Positions 23,522-31,754 are shown, counted from the stretch's first letter. The stretch: DNA of 64,000 nucleotides from an uncultured Paracoccaceae bacterium (GCA_947503765.1 CANNFA010000001.1:434001-498000), one strand, 5' to 3'. Translations and numbers: made by a program. Notes: generated from the sequence alone by a model not told the origin.

Positions 23522-25873
23522 ATGAACGTCTCCGAGATATTCGACACGATGGAATACGGCCCCGCCCCCGAAAGCGCCGCCGATGCCTGGGCCTGGCTGG
23601 TCGATGGCGGCGCGCGGTATGGCCATTTCATCGACGGGAAGATGACCGAGCCCGCGGGCGGGTTCGACTCGAAGAACCCGGCGACGGACGAGGTTCTGGC
23701 GACGATGAGCCAGGCCACCGAGGCAGACGTGGACGCCGCCGTCGCCGCCGCGCGGCGCGCGCAGCCGAAATGGGCCGGGCTGCCCGGGCACGAACGGGCG
23801 AAATACCTCTATGCGCTGGCCCGGCTGGTGCAGAAGCATGCGCGCCTGCTGGCCGTGCTGGAGACGATGGACAACGGCAAGCCGATCCGCGAGAGCCGCG
23901 ATATCGACATCCCCCTGGTGGTGCGGCATTTCTACTACCATGCCGGCATGGCGCAGCTGATGGAGACCGAACTGCCGGGCCGCGAGCCGCTGGGCGTCTG
24001 CGGGCAGATCATCCCGTGGAACTTTCCGCTGCTGATGCTGTCGTGGAAGATCGCGCCGGCGATCGCGATGGGCAACACGGTGGTGCTGAAACCGGCCGAA
24101 TACACCTCGCTCACCGCGCTGCTGTTCGCCGATCTGTGCCGCGAGGCCGGGCTGCCGAAGGGCGTGGTCAACATCGTCACCGGCGACGGCGCGGTGGGCG
24201 AGATGATCGTGCGCCACGAGGGCATCGACAAGATCGCCTTTACCGGGTCCACCGCCGTGGGCCGGCGGATCCGCGAGGCGACGGCGGGCACCGGCAAGGC
24301 GCTGACGCTGGAGCTGGGCGGCAAGTCGCCCTACATCGTGTTCGACGATGCCGATCTCGACAGCGCGGTCGAGGGGCTGGTGGACGCGATCTGGTTCAAC
24401 GGCGGGCAGGTCTGCTGCGCCGGCTCGCGCCTGCTGGTGCAGGAGGGCGTGGCGGAGCGGTTCTATGACAAGCTGAAGCGGCGGATGGACGGGCTGCGGG
24501 TGGGCGACCCGCTGGACAAGTGCATCGACGTGGGCGCGATCGTCGATCCGGTGCAGTTGCGAGCCATCGCCGACATGCTCAAGGACGCGCCGGGCGATGT
24601 GCACCGCGCCGCCTGCGACATCCCGGAAACCGGCTGCTTTCACGCGCCGGTGCTGATCACCGGGCTGGCCCCGTCCGACCGGCTGATGCAGGAGGAGATT
24701 TTCGGCCCGGTGCTGGTCGCGTCCACCTTCCGCACCCCCGCCGAGGCGGTGGAGCTGGCGAACAACACCCGCTACGGGCTGGCCGCGACCGTCTGGAGCG
24801 AGAACGTCAACCTCGCGCTCGATGTCGCGCCGAAGCTGGCCGCGGGCGTGGTCTGGGTCAACGCCACCAACCTGTTCGACGCCGCCGCCGGGTTCGGCGG
24901 GGTCCGCGAGAGCGGGTTCGGCCGCGAGGGCGGCTGGGAAGGGCTGCTGGCCTACACGAAACCGCGCCGAAGGGCGGCCGCGCTGAAGCGGATCGAGCCG
25001 GTGCACCCCCCCGCCGAGGCCAAGGTGGACGGGCTGGACCGCACCGCCAAGCTGTATATCGGCGGCAAGCAGGCGCGGCCCGATGGCGGCTATTCCCGCG
25101 CGGTATGGTCGGGCAAGGGCGCGCTTCTGGGCCATGCGCCGGTGGCGAACCGCAAGGACGTGCGCAATGCTGTCGAGGCGGCGCAGGGCGCGGCCGGCTG
25201 GGGCCGCACGGCGGGGCATCTGCGCGCGCAGATCCTGTATTACCTGGCCGAGAACCTGTCGGCGCGGGCGGGCGAGTTCGCCGGCCGGCTGCGCGATCTG
25301 ACGGGCGCCACGGCCAAGGCGGCGGAGACCGAGGTGGCGGCATCGGTGTCGCGGCTGTTCACCTGGGCTGCCTGGGCGGACAAGCATGACGGCGCGGCCA
25401 AGGGCGTGCCGCTGCGCGGCATCGCGCTGGCGATGAACGGGCCGGCGGGCATCGTCGGCGCCTTCTGCCCGGACGAGGCGCCGCTGCTGGGGCTGGTCTC
25501 GGTGCTGGGGCCGGCCCTGGCGATGGGCAACCGGCTGGTCGCGGTGGCGTCCGAGCCGTATCCGCTGGCGGCAACGGATTTCTACCAGCTGCTGGAGACG
25601 TCGGACGTGCCGGCGGGCGTGGCCAATATCCTGACCGGCCGGCACGAGGAGCTGGCGCCGCATCTCGCTGGGCATCTGGGGGTCGATGCGGTGTGGTCGT
25701 TCTCGTCCGCGGATCTGTCGGGCGTGATCGAGCGGGAAGCGGCCGGCAACCTCAAGCGCACATGGGTCAATCACGGCCGCGCACGCGACTGGTCCGGCCC
25801 CGAGGGCGAAGGGCGCGACTTCCTGGATGCCGCGACCGAAATCAGGACGATCTGGGTGCCCTACGGCGAGTGA
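23522..25873 (+). CDS. Aldehyde dehydrogenase of the ALDH16 type (one complete and one partial ALDH domain)
   Basis: A 783-residue NAD-dependent aldehyde dehydrogenase. Domain 1 (about residues 30-490) is complete: IIPWNFPLLML, the NAD site FTGSTAVGRR, general base E264 in LELGGKSP, and catalytic C298 in NGGQVCCAGSR. Domain 2 (about 505-783) repeats the ALDH nucleotide-binding part only (YIGGKQARPDGGYSR, GPAGIVGAFCPDEAP) and lacks a catalytic cysteine region. This layout is the ALDH16 family, known from Loktanella. Lying next to deoC, it probably oxidises acetaldehyde or a similar product of deoxyribose catabolism. The start is set by the methionine that follows the AGAAGAAG site. Confidence 0.9.
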   Translation: MNVSEIFDTMEYGPAPESAADAWAWLVDGGARYGHFIDGKMTEPAGGFDSKNPATDEVLATMSQATEADVDAAVAAARRAQPKWAGLPGHERAKYLYALARLVQKHARLLAVLETMDNGKPIRESRDIDIPLVVRHFYYHAGMAQLMETELPGREPLGVCGQIIPWNFPLLMLSWKIAPAIAMGNTVVLKPAEYTSLTALLFADLCREAGLPKGVVNIVTGDGAVGEMIVRHEGIDKIAFTGSTAVGRRIREATAGTGKALTLELGGKSPYIVFDDADLDSAVEGLVDAIWFNGGQVCCAGSRLLVQEGVAERFYDKLKRRMDGLRVGDPLDKCIDVGAIVDPVQLRAIADMLKDAPGDVHRAACDIPETGCFHAPVLITGLAPSDRLMQEEIFGPVLVASTFRTPAEAVELANNTRYGLAATVWSENVNLALDVAPKLAAGVVWVNATNLFDAAAGFGGVRESGFGREGGWEGLLAYTKPRRRAAALKRIEPVHPPAEAKVDGLDRTAKLYIGGKQARPDGGYSRAVWSGKGALLGHAPVANRKDVRNAVEAAQGAAGWGRTAGHLRAQILYYLAENLSARAGEFAGRLRDLTGATAKAAETEVAASVSRLFTWAAWADKHDGAAKGVPLRGIALAMNGPAGIVGAFCPDEAPLLGLVSVLGPALAMGNRLVAVASEPYPLAATDFYQLLETSDVPAGVANILTGRHEELAPHLAGHLGVDAVWSFSSADLSGVIEREAAGNLKRTWVNHGRARDWSGPEGEGRDFLDAATEIRTIWVPYGE

Positions 25874-25897
25874 GGCGCGCGGGGCCGGGCTGAACAA

Positions 25898-25947
25898 GCG
25901 AGGGGCCAGCCCCTCGCGCTCCCCGGGATATTTGAAAACCGAAGAAG
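25898..25947. repeat. Intergenic repeat, family A (subtype 2)
   Basis: Hairpin GCGAGGGG (25898-25905) / CCCCTCGC (25910-25917), then CTCCCCGGGATATTTG and AAAACCGAAGAAG to 25947. It sits between the convergent ALDH16 and DUF167 genes and could terminate either. Confidence 0.78.
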
Positions 25948-26012
25948 CTGGAGAGTGCGGAAGGTTGCCGCGGGCATTCGAATGGTATGGCGGCGAAGCG
26001 GCGCAGCAGAAG

Positions 26013-26261
26013 TCACTCCACTCGGAACACCTTGTCGCGCGCGGTCTGGCCGCGGATGAGTGTCAGGCGCGACTTTGGAAGGCCGATCGCGCGGGCCAGC
26101 AGTTTCACGGCTGCCGCGTTGGCCTTGCCGTCTTCGGGAACCGCCGTGACGTAGATGCGGATGCTGCTGCCATCGGCCTTGAGCTCGTTGCGCGACGCCT
26201 TCGGGGTGACACGCACGGCGATCTCGGTGCCCGGATCGGCAAGGTGGCTCAGGTCGGTCAT
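26013..26261 (-). CDS. DUF167 (YggU) family protein
   Basis: An 82-residue protein of the conserved DUF167 family, whose biochemical role is not known. The family line AVRVTPKASRNEL near residue 15, then VTAVPEDGKANAA (the K-A-N core), VKLLARAIGLPKSRLTLIRG, and the terminal RDKVFRV are all present at normal length. It is a single gene that converges with ALDH16 and diverges from the deacetylase gene at 26327. Confidence 0.92.
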   Translation of the reverse strand: MTDLSHLADPGTEIAVRVTPKASRNELKADGSSIRIYVTAVPEDGKANAAAVKLLARAIGLPKSRLTLIRGQTARDKVFRVE

Positions 26262-26326
26262 CGGGTTGGAACCTCCGCGCGCCGGGTCTAGGGTTTTCCG
26301 GCGAGGTTGACCAGCAGGAGGGGGCG

Positions 26327-27439
26327 ATGCGCCGCACCGGGTTTTTCTGGGACGAAAGCTGTTTCTGGCATTCCGGCGGGAATTACGCGTTGACCTTCCC
26401 GGTGGGCGGGCTGGTGCAGCCGCTGGCGGCGGGCGGCTTGCCGGAAAGCCCCGAGACCAAGCGGCGGCTGAAGAACCTGATCGACCTGACCGGGCTGTCG
26501 GGCGAGATGGCGATGCAGGGGGCGGCGCCTGCGGGGCGCGCCGATCTGGAACGGGTGCATCCGGCCGCGTTCCTCGACCGGTTCAAGGCGCTGTCGGATG
26601 CGGGCGGCGGCGAGTTGGGGCTGCGCACCCCGTTCGGGCGCGGCGGCTACGAGATCGCGGCGCAATCGGCGGGGCTGGCGAAGGCCGCGCTGGCAGGGGT
26701 GATGCGCGGCGAACTGGAGAACGCCTATGCGCTGTCGCGCCCGCCGGGGCATCACTGCCTGCCCGACTGGCCCAACGGGTTCTGCCTGCTGGCCAATATC
26801 GCCATCGCCATCGAGGCGGCGCGCGCCGAGGGGCTGGTGCGGCGCGTCGCGGTGGTGGACTGGGACGTGCATCACGGCAACGGGACCGAGGCGATCTATA
26901 TCGCCGATCCCGACGTCCTGACGATCTCGATCCACCAGGAACACAATTACCCGCTGGATACCGGCGGCATCGAGGTGACGGGGGGCGGCGCGGCGCAGGG
27001 CACCAACATGAACATCCCGCTGCCCCCCGGCGCCGGGCACCACGCCTATGTCGAGGCGATGGAGCGGCTGATCGTGCCGAAGCTGCGCGCCTTCGCGCCC
27101 GAGGTGATCGTGGTCGCCTGCGGCTTCGACGCGTCGGCGTTCGATCCGCTGTCGCGGATGATGGCCAGCGCGGACACGTTCCGCCGGATGACCCGCGCGG
27201 TGATGGAGACGGCGGACGCGCTGTGTGGCGGGCGCGTGGTGATGGTGCACGAGGGCGGCTATTCCGAGGCGCATGTGCCGTTCTGCGGCCATGCCGTGCT
27301 GGAGGAGATGTCGGGCAGCAGCGTCACCGCGCCCGATCCGCTGGCCGAAACGCTGGAGATCCGGCAGCCCAACGAACGGATGCGGGCAGTGCACTCGGTT
27401 TACTTGAGTGAATTAGTCGAGTACTTCTCGGTGTCCTGA
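26327..27439 (+). CDS. Histone deacetylase-like amidohydrolase (HDAH type)
   Basis: A 370-residue zinc amidohydrolase of the class II histone deacetylase family. The zinc ligands D180, H182 (VVDWDVHHGNGT) and D268 (GFDAS), the paired catalytic H142-H143 (PPGHHC) and Y312 (HEGGY) match the numbering I recall for the bacterial HDAH of strain FB188. That enzyme removes acetyl or trifluoroacetyl groups from lysine-like substrates. The natural substrate is unknown and could be acetylated polyamines or small amides. The gene stands alone between DUF167 and the nitroreductase gene. A ribosome-binding site GGAGGGGG precedes the ATG. Confidence 0.93.
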   Translation: MRRTGFFWDESCFWHSGGNYALTFPVGGLVQPLAAGGLPESPETKRRLKNLIDLTGLSGEMAMQGAAPAGRADLERVHPAAFLDRFKALSDAGGGELGLRTPFGRGGYEIAAQSAGLAKAALAGVMRGELENAYALSRPPGHHCLPDWPNGFCLLANIAIAIEAARAEGLVRRVAVVDWDVHHGNGTEAIYIADPDVLTISIHQEHNYPLDTGGIEVTGGGAAQGTNMNIPLPPGAGHHAYVEAMERLIVPKLRAFAPEVIVVACGFDASAFDPLSRMMASADTFRRMTRAVMETADALCGGRVVMVHEGGYSEAHVPFCGHAVLEEMSGSSVTAPDPLAETLEIRQPNERMRAVHSVYLSELVEYFSVS

Positions 27440-27492
27440 CAGAAGTTTGCGCGCCGCCAGGCAGGTCTGCGCGGCGCAGTGATGGAGGTTGC

Positions 27493-28071
27493 ATGCCCAA
27501 GACGAACCAGCCCGCCCTCGATTTCCTGCTGACGCGCCGCTCGCGCCCGGCCAAGACACTGCGCGCTCCGGTCCCGGACCGCGACGCCCTGCGCGTGCTG
27601 CTGACGGCGGCGGCGCGCAGCCCCGATCACGGCAAGCTGGAGCCGTGGCGCTTCGTCGTGCTGGAAAAGCCGGCGCTGGCGCGGCTGGCCGACCTCGTGC
27701 CGGTTCACGGCGAACAGCTTGGCCAGCCCGAGGACAAGATCGCCAAGAGCCGCGCGCAATTCGCCGATGCCGATCTTGCGGTGGCCGTGATCTCGGCGCC
27801 CAAGGCGTCCGAGAAGATCCCGCAGATCGAACAGCTTCTGTCGGCCGGCGCGGTGTGTCTGGCGCTGCTGAACGCGGCGCTGGCCGCCGGATGGGGGGCG
27901 AACTGGCTGACCGGCTGGCCGAGCCACGACGAAGGCTTTACCGCCGAGGCGCTGGACCTGGCGCCGGGCGAGCGGGTCGCCGGGTTCATCCATATCGGCA
28001 CCGAAACCGCCGCCCCGCCCGAGCGGCCGCGCCCGGACGTGGACGCGATCACCACCTGGATGTCCGCGTGA
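27493..28071 (+). CDS. Nitroreductase family protein (YdjA-like)
   Basis: A 192-residue FMN-dependent oxidoreductase of the nitroreductase superfamily, closest in style to the short YdjA group. It has the N-terminal FLLTRRSRPAKTLRAP, AARSPDHGKLEPWRF (FMN contact), GAVCLALLNAALAAGWGANWLTGW, and a C-terminal GFIHIGTE. Such enzymes reduce nitro groups or quinones with NAD(P)H. The natural substrate is unknown. Its stop overlaps the GTG start of the next gene (GTGA), so the two are cotranslated. Confidence 0.9.
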   Translation: MPKTNQPALDFLLTRRSRPAKTLRAPVPDRDALRVLLTAAARSPDHGKLEPWRFVVLEKPALARLADLVPVHGEQLGQPEDKIAKSRAQFADADLAVAVISAPKASEKIPQIEQLLSAGAVCLALLNAALAAGWGANWLTGWPSHDEGFTAEALDLAPGERVAGFIHIGTETAAPPERPRPDVDAITTWMSA

Positions 28072-28766
28072 TCTTTGGCGATTTCGCCCGCGCGCTTGCG
28101 CAGCTTGGCGATCCGCGGTTCCGCCGGGTGCTGTGGCTGGGCCTCGCGCTCAGCCTGGCGCTGCTGTTCGCGGTCTATGCCGTGTTCCTCGGCTTTCTGA
28201 ACTGGGTGATGCCCGATACGGTGATGCTGCCGTATTTCGGCGAGATCACCTGGGTCGACGACCTGCTGTCCTTCGCGTCGGTCCTGCTGATGCTGACGCT
28301 CAGCATCTTTCTGATGATGCCGGTCGCGTCGCTGTTCACCGGGCTGTTCCTCGAAGACGTGGCGGCCGCGGTGGAGCAGCAGCATTACCCGGACCTGCCA
28401 CCGGTGCCGCGCATTCCGTGGCGCGACGCGGTGTCGGACACGCTGGCCTTCTTCGGGCTGCTGGTGATCGTGAACATCGCCGCCTTCGTGCTGTCGGTGT
28501 TCTTTGCGCCCTTCGCGCCGTTCATCTTCTACGGCGCGAACGGGTTCCTGCTGGGGCGCGAATACTTCCAGATCGCGGCGATGCGGCGCCTTGGCCGGCA
28601 GGCGGCCCGTGATGCCTGGCGGGACAATGCGTGGCAGGTCACGGTGGCCGGAATGCTGATGGCGGTGCCGCTATCGGTGCCGCTGGTGAACCTGATCGTG
28701 CCGATCCTGGGCGCGGCGACCTTTACCCATATGTTCCACCGCCTGTCAGGCAATCGGTCCGGTTGA
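28068..28766 (+). CDS. EI24/CysZ-like integral membrane protein
   Basis: A 232-residue membrane protein of the EI24 domain family, which includes the sulfate transporter CysZ. Four or five hydrophobic segments are visible (about residues 20-45, 70-95, 130-165, 190-220). The FFAPFAPFIFYGANGFLLGREYF region and the C-terminal FTHMFHRL end are typical. No cysteine-synthesis gene is near, so a sulfate role is not implied. The GTG at 28068 overlaps the nitroreductase stop. The last 44 bases overlap the DUF1467 gene on the other strand. Confidence 0.85.
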   Translation: MIFGDFARALAQLGDPRFRRVLWLGLALSLALLFAVYAVFLGFLNWVMPDTVMLPYFGEITWVDDLLSFASVLLMLTLSIFLMMPVASLFTGLFLEDVAAAVEQQHYPDLPPVPRIPWRDAVSDTLAFFGLLVIVNIAAFVLSVFFAPFAPFIFYGANGFLLGREYFQIAAMRRLGRQAARDAWRDNAWQVTVAGMLMAVPLSVPLVNLIVPILGAATFTHMFHRLSGNRSG

Positions 28767-29016
28767 ACCAGTCCAGATCGCAGATCGAGATCACGCCCGA
28801 CAGGATGACCGCCACCGACGCCGCCCAGAGGACGAAGGCGACGATGCTGACGATCACCATCTTGCGCTTCATGTGGTGTTCCTCGGGCGCGCCGGACATG
28901 GTGCCGGGCACGATGCGCCCCGCCTCGCCCTGCGTCTTGAGCCGGATCGGCAAGGCGACGAACAGGGTCATGAACCAGATGATCGCGAACAGGACCAGGG
29001 CCGAGGTGATGCTCAT
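28723..29016 (-). CDS. DUF1467 family small membrane protein
   Basis: A 97-residue protein with two hydrophobic segments (about residues 3-25 and 52-75) separated by a short polar stretch (IRLKTQGEAGRIVPGTM). This pattern, including the VALPIRLKTQ motif, is the DUF1467 family, of unknown function and widespread in alphaproteobacteria. It is regularly encoded just after methylmalonyl-CoA epimerase, and here the two overlap by one base (TGATG). Its 3' end overlaps the CysZ-like gene by 44 bases. Confidence 0.88.
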   Translation of the reverse strand: MSITSALVLFAIIWFMTLFVALPIRLKTQGEAGRIVPGTMSGAPEEHHMKRKMVIVSIVAFVLWAASVAVILSGVISICDLDWFNRTDCLTGGGTYG

Positions 29017-29420
29017 CAGACTTGCTCCAGTTCGATCAGGGTGCCGTTGAAATCCTTGGGGTGCAGGAACAGCACGGGCTTGCGGTGCGCGCCGATCTTC
29101 GGCTCGCCGTCCCCCAGCACCCGTGCGCCCTGCGCCTGCAGCCGGTCGCGCGCGGCAAGGATGTCGTCCACCTCGTAGCAGACATGGTGGATGCCGCCCG
29201 AGGGGTTCTTGTCCAGAAAGCCGCGGATTGGCGATGCCGCGCCCAGCGGCGCCAGAAGCTCGATCCGGGTGTTGGGCAGGTCGATGAACACCACCGTGAC
29301 GCCGTGATCGGGCTCGTCCTGCGCCGGACCGACATTGGCGCCCAGCATATCGCGGTACTGCGCGGCGGCGGCGTCCAGGTCGGGCACGGCGATGGCCACG
29401 TGATTGAGACGTCCGATCAT
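29016..29420 (-). CDS. mce: Methylmalonyl-CoA epimerase
   Basis: A 134-residue glyoxalase-fold enzyme that converts the S and R forms of methylmalonyl-CoA in the propionyl-CoA pathway. The start is MIGRLNHVAIAVPDL, a metal-binding histidine being in LNHVAIAV. Further family marks are PDHGVTVVFIDLPNTRIELL, GGIHHVCYEVDDI (second histidine) and FLHPKDFNGTLIELEQ (glutamate ligand). The start at 29420 is chosen from homology. It forms a coupled pair with the DUF1467 gene. The mutase genes are not in the window. Confidence 0.95.
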   Translation of the reverse strand: MIGRLNHVAIAVPDLDAAAAQYRDMLGANVGPAQDEPDHGVTVVFIDLPNTRIELLAPLGAASPIRGFLDKNPSGGIHHVCYEVDDILAARDRLQAQGARVLGDGEPKIGAHRKPVLFLHPKDFNGTLIELEQV

Positions 29421-29614
29421 CGGCGGGGCTCCTTGGGCGGGACCGTCCCCCAATGCCAAAACGCGGCGCGAATTGCCAGCGCCGCGCGGCCGGTCTCGCG
29501 GAAAAGTGCGCCATCGCGGGCGGGAGGGCGAAAAATCGGGCGATCCCCGGCAGTCTTAACCCCGGATTCACTTTCCTGCGCCTAGCTGGAGGGGCAGAGC
29601 CGAAAGGACACGCC

Positions 29615-30334
29615 ATGCCGACCCTGATCGACCACCCGCCGCACCTGTCGCCCATCGGCCCGCCGCAGCCGCTGTCCGGGCTGACCGTCCTGGTGATCGA
29701 GGACAGCCGCTTCGCCAGCGAGGCGGTGCGCCTTCTGTGCCTGAAAAGCGGCGCACGGATCCGGCGCGCCGACAGCCTTGGCGCGGCGCATCGGCACCTT
29801 GCGGTGTATCTGCCCACGGTCGTGATCGTCGATGTCGGATTGCCGGACGGGTCGGGCATCGACCTGATCCGCACCCTTGCCCACGCGGTCCAGCGGATCC
29901 CGGTGATCCTGGCCACCTCGGGCGATGACCGCCGCTTTCCCGACGCGCTTGATGCGGGCGCCGACGGGCTGCTGGCGAAACCGATCGAAAGCCTCGGGCT
30001 GTTCCAGAAAACCGTGCGCGATCTGCTGCCGCCCGAACAGCGCCCCGGCGGGCTGCGCATCGTGCCCTCGGACGTGGTGGTCCCCGATCCGATCGCGTTC
30101 CACGACGATCTTGCGCATATCGCCGAGGTTCTGAACGGCCGCGAGGATGCCAGGACACTCGATTACGCGGCGCATTTCCTCGCCGGCGTTGCGCGCTCCG
30201 CCCATGACGGCGCGCTGGAACAGGCCGCCGAACGGCTGGCGCAGACCCGGGCGCGAGGGGGCTGTTTCGGCACCGACCTCGCCCGGCTGGCGGGGCTGTT
30301 GCAGGACCGTCTGGAAAGCCGCGCGGTGATCTGA
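29615..30334 (+). CDS. Response regulator with receiver domain and uncharacterised C-terminus
   Basis: A 239-residue protein with a receiver domain at about residues 22-140. E29 and D30 form the acidic pocket, D73 (VVIVDVGLPDGSG) is the phosphate acceptor, T101-S102 the switch, and K122 the conserved lysine (LLAKPIE). The C-terminal 95 residues are mostly helical by eye and resemble no output domain I recognise. They may be an Hpt-like bundle (HDDLAHIAEVL, TLDYAAHFLAGVAR). No histidine kinase is nearby. The ATG at 29615 follows GGAGGGGCAGAG by about 20 bases and AAAGGA by 7. Confidence 0.83.
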   Translation: MPTLIDHPPHLSPIGPPQPLSGLTVLVIEDSRFASEAVRLLCLKSGARIRRADSLGAAHRHLAVYLPTVVIVDVGLPDGSGIDLIRTLAHAVQRIPVILATSGDDRRFPDALDAGADGLLAKPIESLGLFQKTVRDLLPPEQRPGGLRIVPSDVVVPDPIAFHDDLAHIAEVLNGREDARTLDYAAHFLAGVARSAHDGALEQAAERLAQTRARGGCFGTDLARLAGLLQDRLESRAVI

Positions 30335-30382
30335 ACGTCGCGTCGTCCCACCCTTGGCGGCGGCGGACCCCGATCTAATTTG

Positions 30383-30404
30383 CCTTGAAAGACACGTTTC
30401 AAGG
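30383..30404 (+). promoter_or_regulatory. Perfect hairpin overlapping the ribosome-binding site of the hemerythrin gene
   Basis: CCTTGAAA (30383-30390) and TTTCAAGG (30397-30404) form a perfect 8-base-pair stem with loop GACACG. The ribosome-binding site AAGGAG (30401-30406) begins inside the 3' arm, 8 bases before the ATG at 30414. In RNA the site would be partly closed. In DNA it could be an operator. Confidence 0.5.
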
Positions 30405-30413
30405 AGATTGCGG

Positions 30414-30890
30414 ATGCCCGACATCTACACGGCGATAAAGGACGACCACGACGACCACCGCGCCCTGCTCAAGCGGATCGGCAACACCGAAGGCGACAGC
30501 AAGGACCGCCGCGACGCCTGGAGCGCCTTCTACCACGAGGTGAAATCCCACGCCGCCGCGGAGGAGGAGACGTTCTATTCCAAGCTGATCTCGAAGACCT
30601 GGGGCCAGGACGCCGCGCGCCATTCGGTGCACGAGCACCAGCAGCTCGACGACCTGATGGAAGAGCTGAACGGGATGGACATGTCCTCTTCCGGGTGGCT
30701 GCAGAAGTTCCGCACGCTCGAGCATGACTACCTGCACCATATCGAGGAAGAGGAGAATGAGGTTTTCGCCCGCGCCCGCGAAGAGATCGACGAGAGCGAG
30801 ATCGACGGTTACGGCGCGCGGTTCCTCGACCGCAAGAAGGAAGAACGCGCGCTGATCGACGAAAAGCGCGCCGACAGCCTGGAAGACTGA
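30414..30890 (+). CDS. Hemerythrin domain-containing protein
   Basis: A 158-residue all-helical protein with the HHE cation-binding domain (about residues 5-125). Candidate iron ligands are H12 and H15 (DDHDDHRALLKR), H46 and E50 (SHAAAEEETF), H73/H75 (SVHEHQQLDD), and H109-H110 with following glutamates (YLHHIEEEENEVF). Proteins of this type bind a di-iron centre and have been linked to oxygen, nitric oxide or iron stress. The exact role here is not known. The C-terminus is strongly charged (DRKKEERALIDEKRAD). A perfect hairpin lies over the ribosome-binding site. Confidence 0.9.
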   Translation: MPDIYTAIKDDHDDHRALLKRIGNTEGDSKDRRDAWSAFYHEVKSHAAAEEETFYSKLISKTWGQDAARHSVHEHQQLDDLMEELNGMDMSSSGWLQKFRTLEHDYLHHIEEEENEVFARAREEIDESEIDGYGARFLDRKKEERALIDEKRADSLED

Positions 30891-30914
30891 CCGCCCGCCC
30901 CGACGGCGCCTGGT

Positions 30915-31685
30915 TCAGCGGCCGGGCGCCCCGCCGCCGGCCAGCGCGGGATCGACAGCGGCGAGGCACGGCGCGGTCAGCGCCGACAGGCTTTGCCGTT
31001 GCCGCCCGTCCGCGCCGAAATTGCCCGGCGCCAGCCAGGTGCGGAAGGCCGCGTCCAGCGCCGGCCATTCCTTGTCGATCGCCGCGAACCAGGCGGTGTC
31101 GCGGTTGCGCCCCTTGACCACGGCCGCCTGCCGGAACACCCCCTCATAGCTGAACCCCAGACGCTGCGCCGCGCGCCGCGACGCCATGTTGCGCGCGTCG
31201 CACTTCCATTCATAGCGCCGATACCCGGCCTCGAACGCCCAGCGCATCATCAGATGCATCGCCTCTGTCGCCGCGCGGGTCCGTTGCAGGCGGGGCGCGA
31301 AGGTGATGCTGCCCACCTCGATGCTGCCGGCCGGGGGCGCGATTCGCATGTAGCTGGCAACGCCGCCCCAGGCGCCGCTGTCCCGGTCGAGGATCGCGTA
31401 GAAGACCGGATCGTCCTTGCCGCAGACGCTGTCGACCCAGGCGCGATAGGCCGCGGCATCGGCAAAGGGACCGATGCCCATATAGGTCCAGATCGCCGGA
31501 TCGGCGGCATTCGCGGCGTGCAGGGCATCGGCATGGCGCGGCGCCAGCCGTTCCAGCCGGGCATGATCGCCTTCGAACACCGCCTTGTCCGGGCGTTTCG
31601 GGGGCGTCCAGTTTACCAGGTCTTCATCGGTCTGTGCTGAATATTGCACGAGTTTCACCCAAATCGCGCCGCAAAGCCCGGCCAT
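30915..31685 (-). CDS. GNAT family acetyltransferase (RimJ/RimL-like)
   Basis: A 256-residue protein with a GNAT fold over about residues 35-215. Visible parts are ARLERLAPRHADALHAAN, the beta-strand GVASYMRIAPPAGSIEVGSITFAPRLQ, the acetyl-CoA loop RTRAATEAMHLMM, and RRYEWKCDARNMASRRAAQRLGFSYEG given here as short motifs (CDARNMASR, RLGFSYEG). This resembles the RimJ/RimL-type N-acetyltransferases. The substrate is unknown. The start is uncertain: 31685 is used, but the conserved part begins near residue 27. The 35-residue C-terminal tail is unrelated to the fold. Confidence 0.85.
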   Translation of the reverse strand: MAGLCGAIWVKLVQYSAQTDEDLVNWTPPKRPDKAVFEGDHARLERLAPRHADALHAANAADPAIWTYMGIGPFADAAAYRAWVDSVCGKDDPVFYAILDRDSGAWGGVASYMRIAPPAGSIEVGSITFAPRLQRTRAATEAMHLMMRWAFEAGYRRYEWKCDARNMASRRAAQRLGFSYEGVFRQAAVVKGRNRDTAWFAAIDKEWPALDAAFRTWLAPGNFGADGRQRQSLSALTAPCLAAVDPALAGGGAPGR

Positions 31686-31754
31686 TGTGACGCGAAAGGC
31701 TGCCGGGGCAAAGCCGGAAAGCGGCGGCACCGGGCGACAAGGAAAGAGGATCAG

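Noticed and set aside
25020-25873. Second ALDH domain of the 23522-25873 gene as a truncated or frameshifted enzyme
   Set aside because: A complete domain followed by a cofactor-domain-only second part is the normal ALDH16 architecture, and the frame is open throughout.
22733-25897. A 1054-codon open frame antisense to deoC and ALDH16
   Set aside because: The + strand genes have full family motifs and active sites. The antisense frame is arginine- and glycine-rich without domain features, a common by-product of high-GC codon use.
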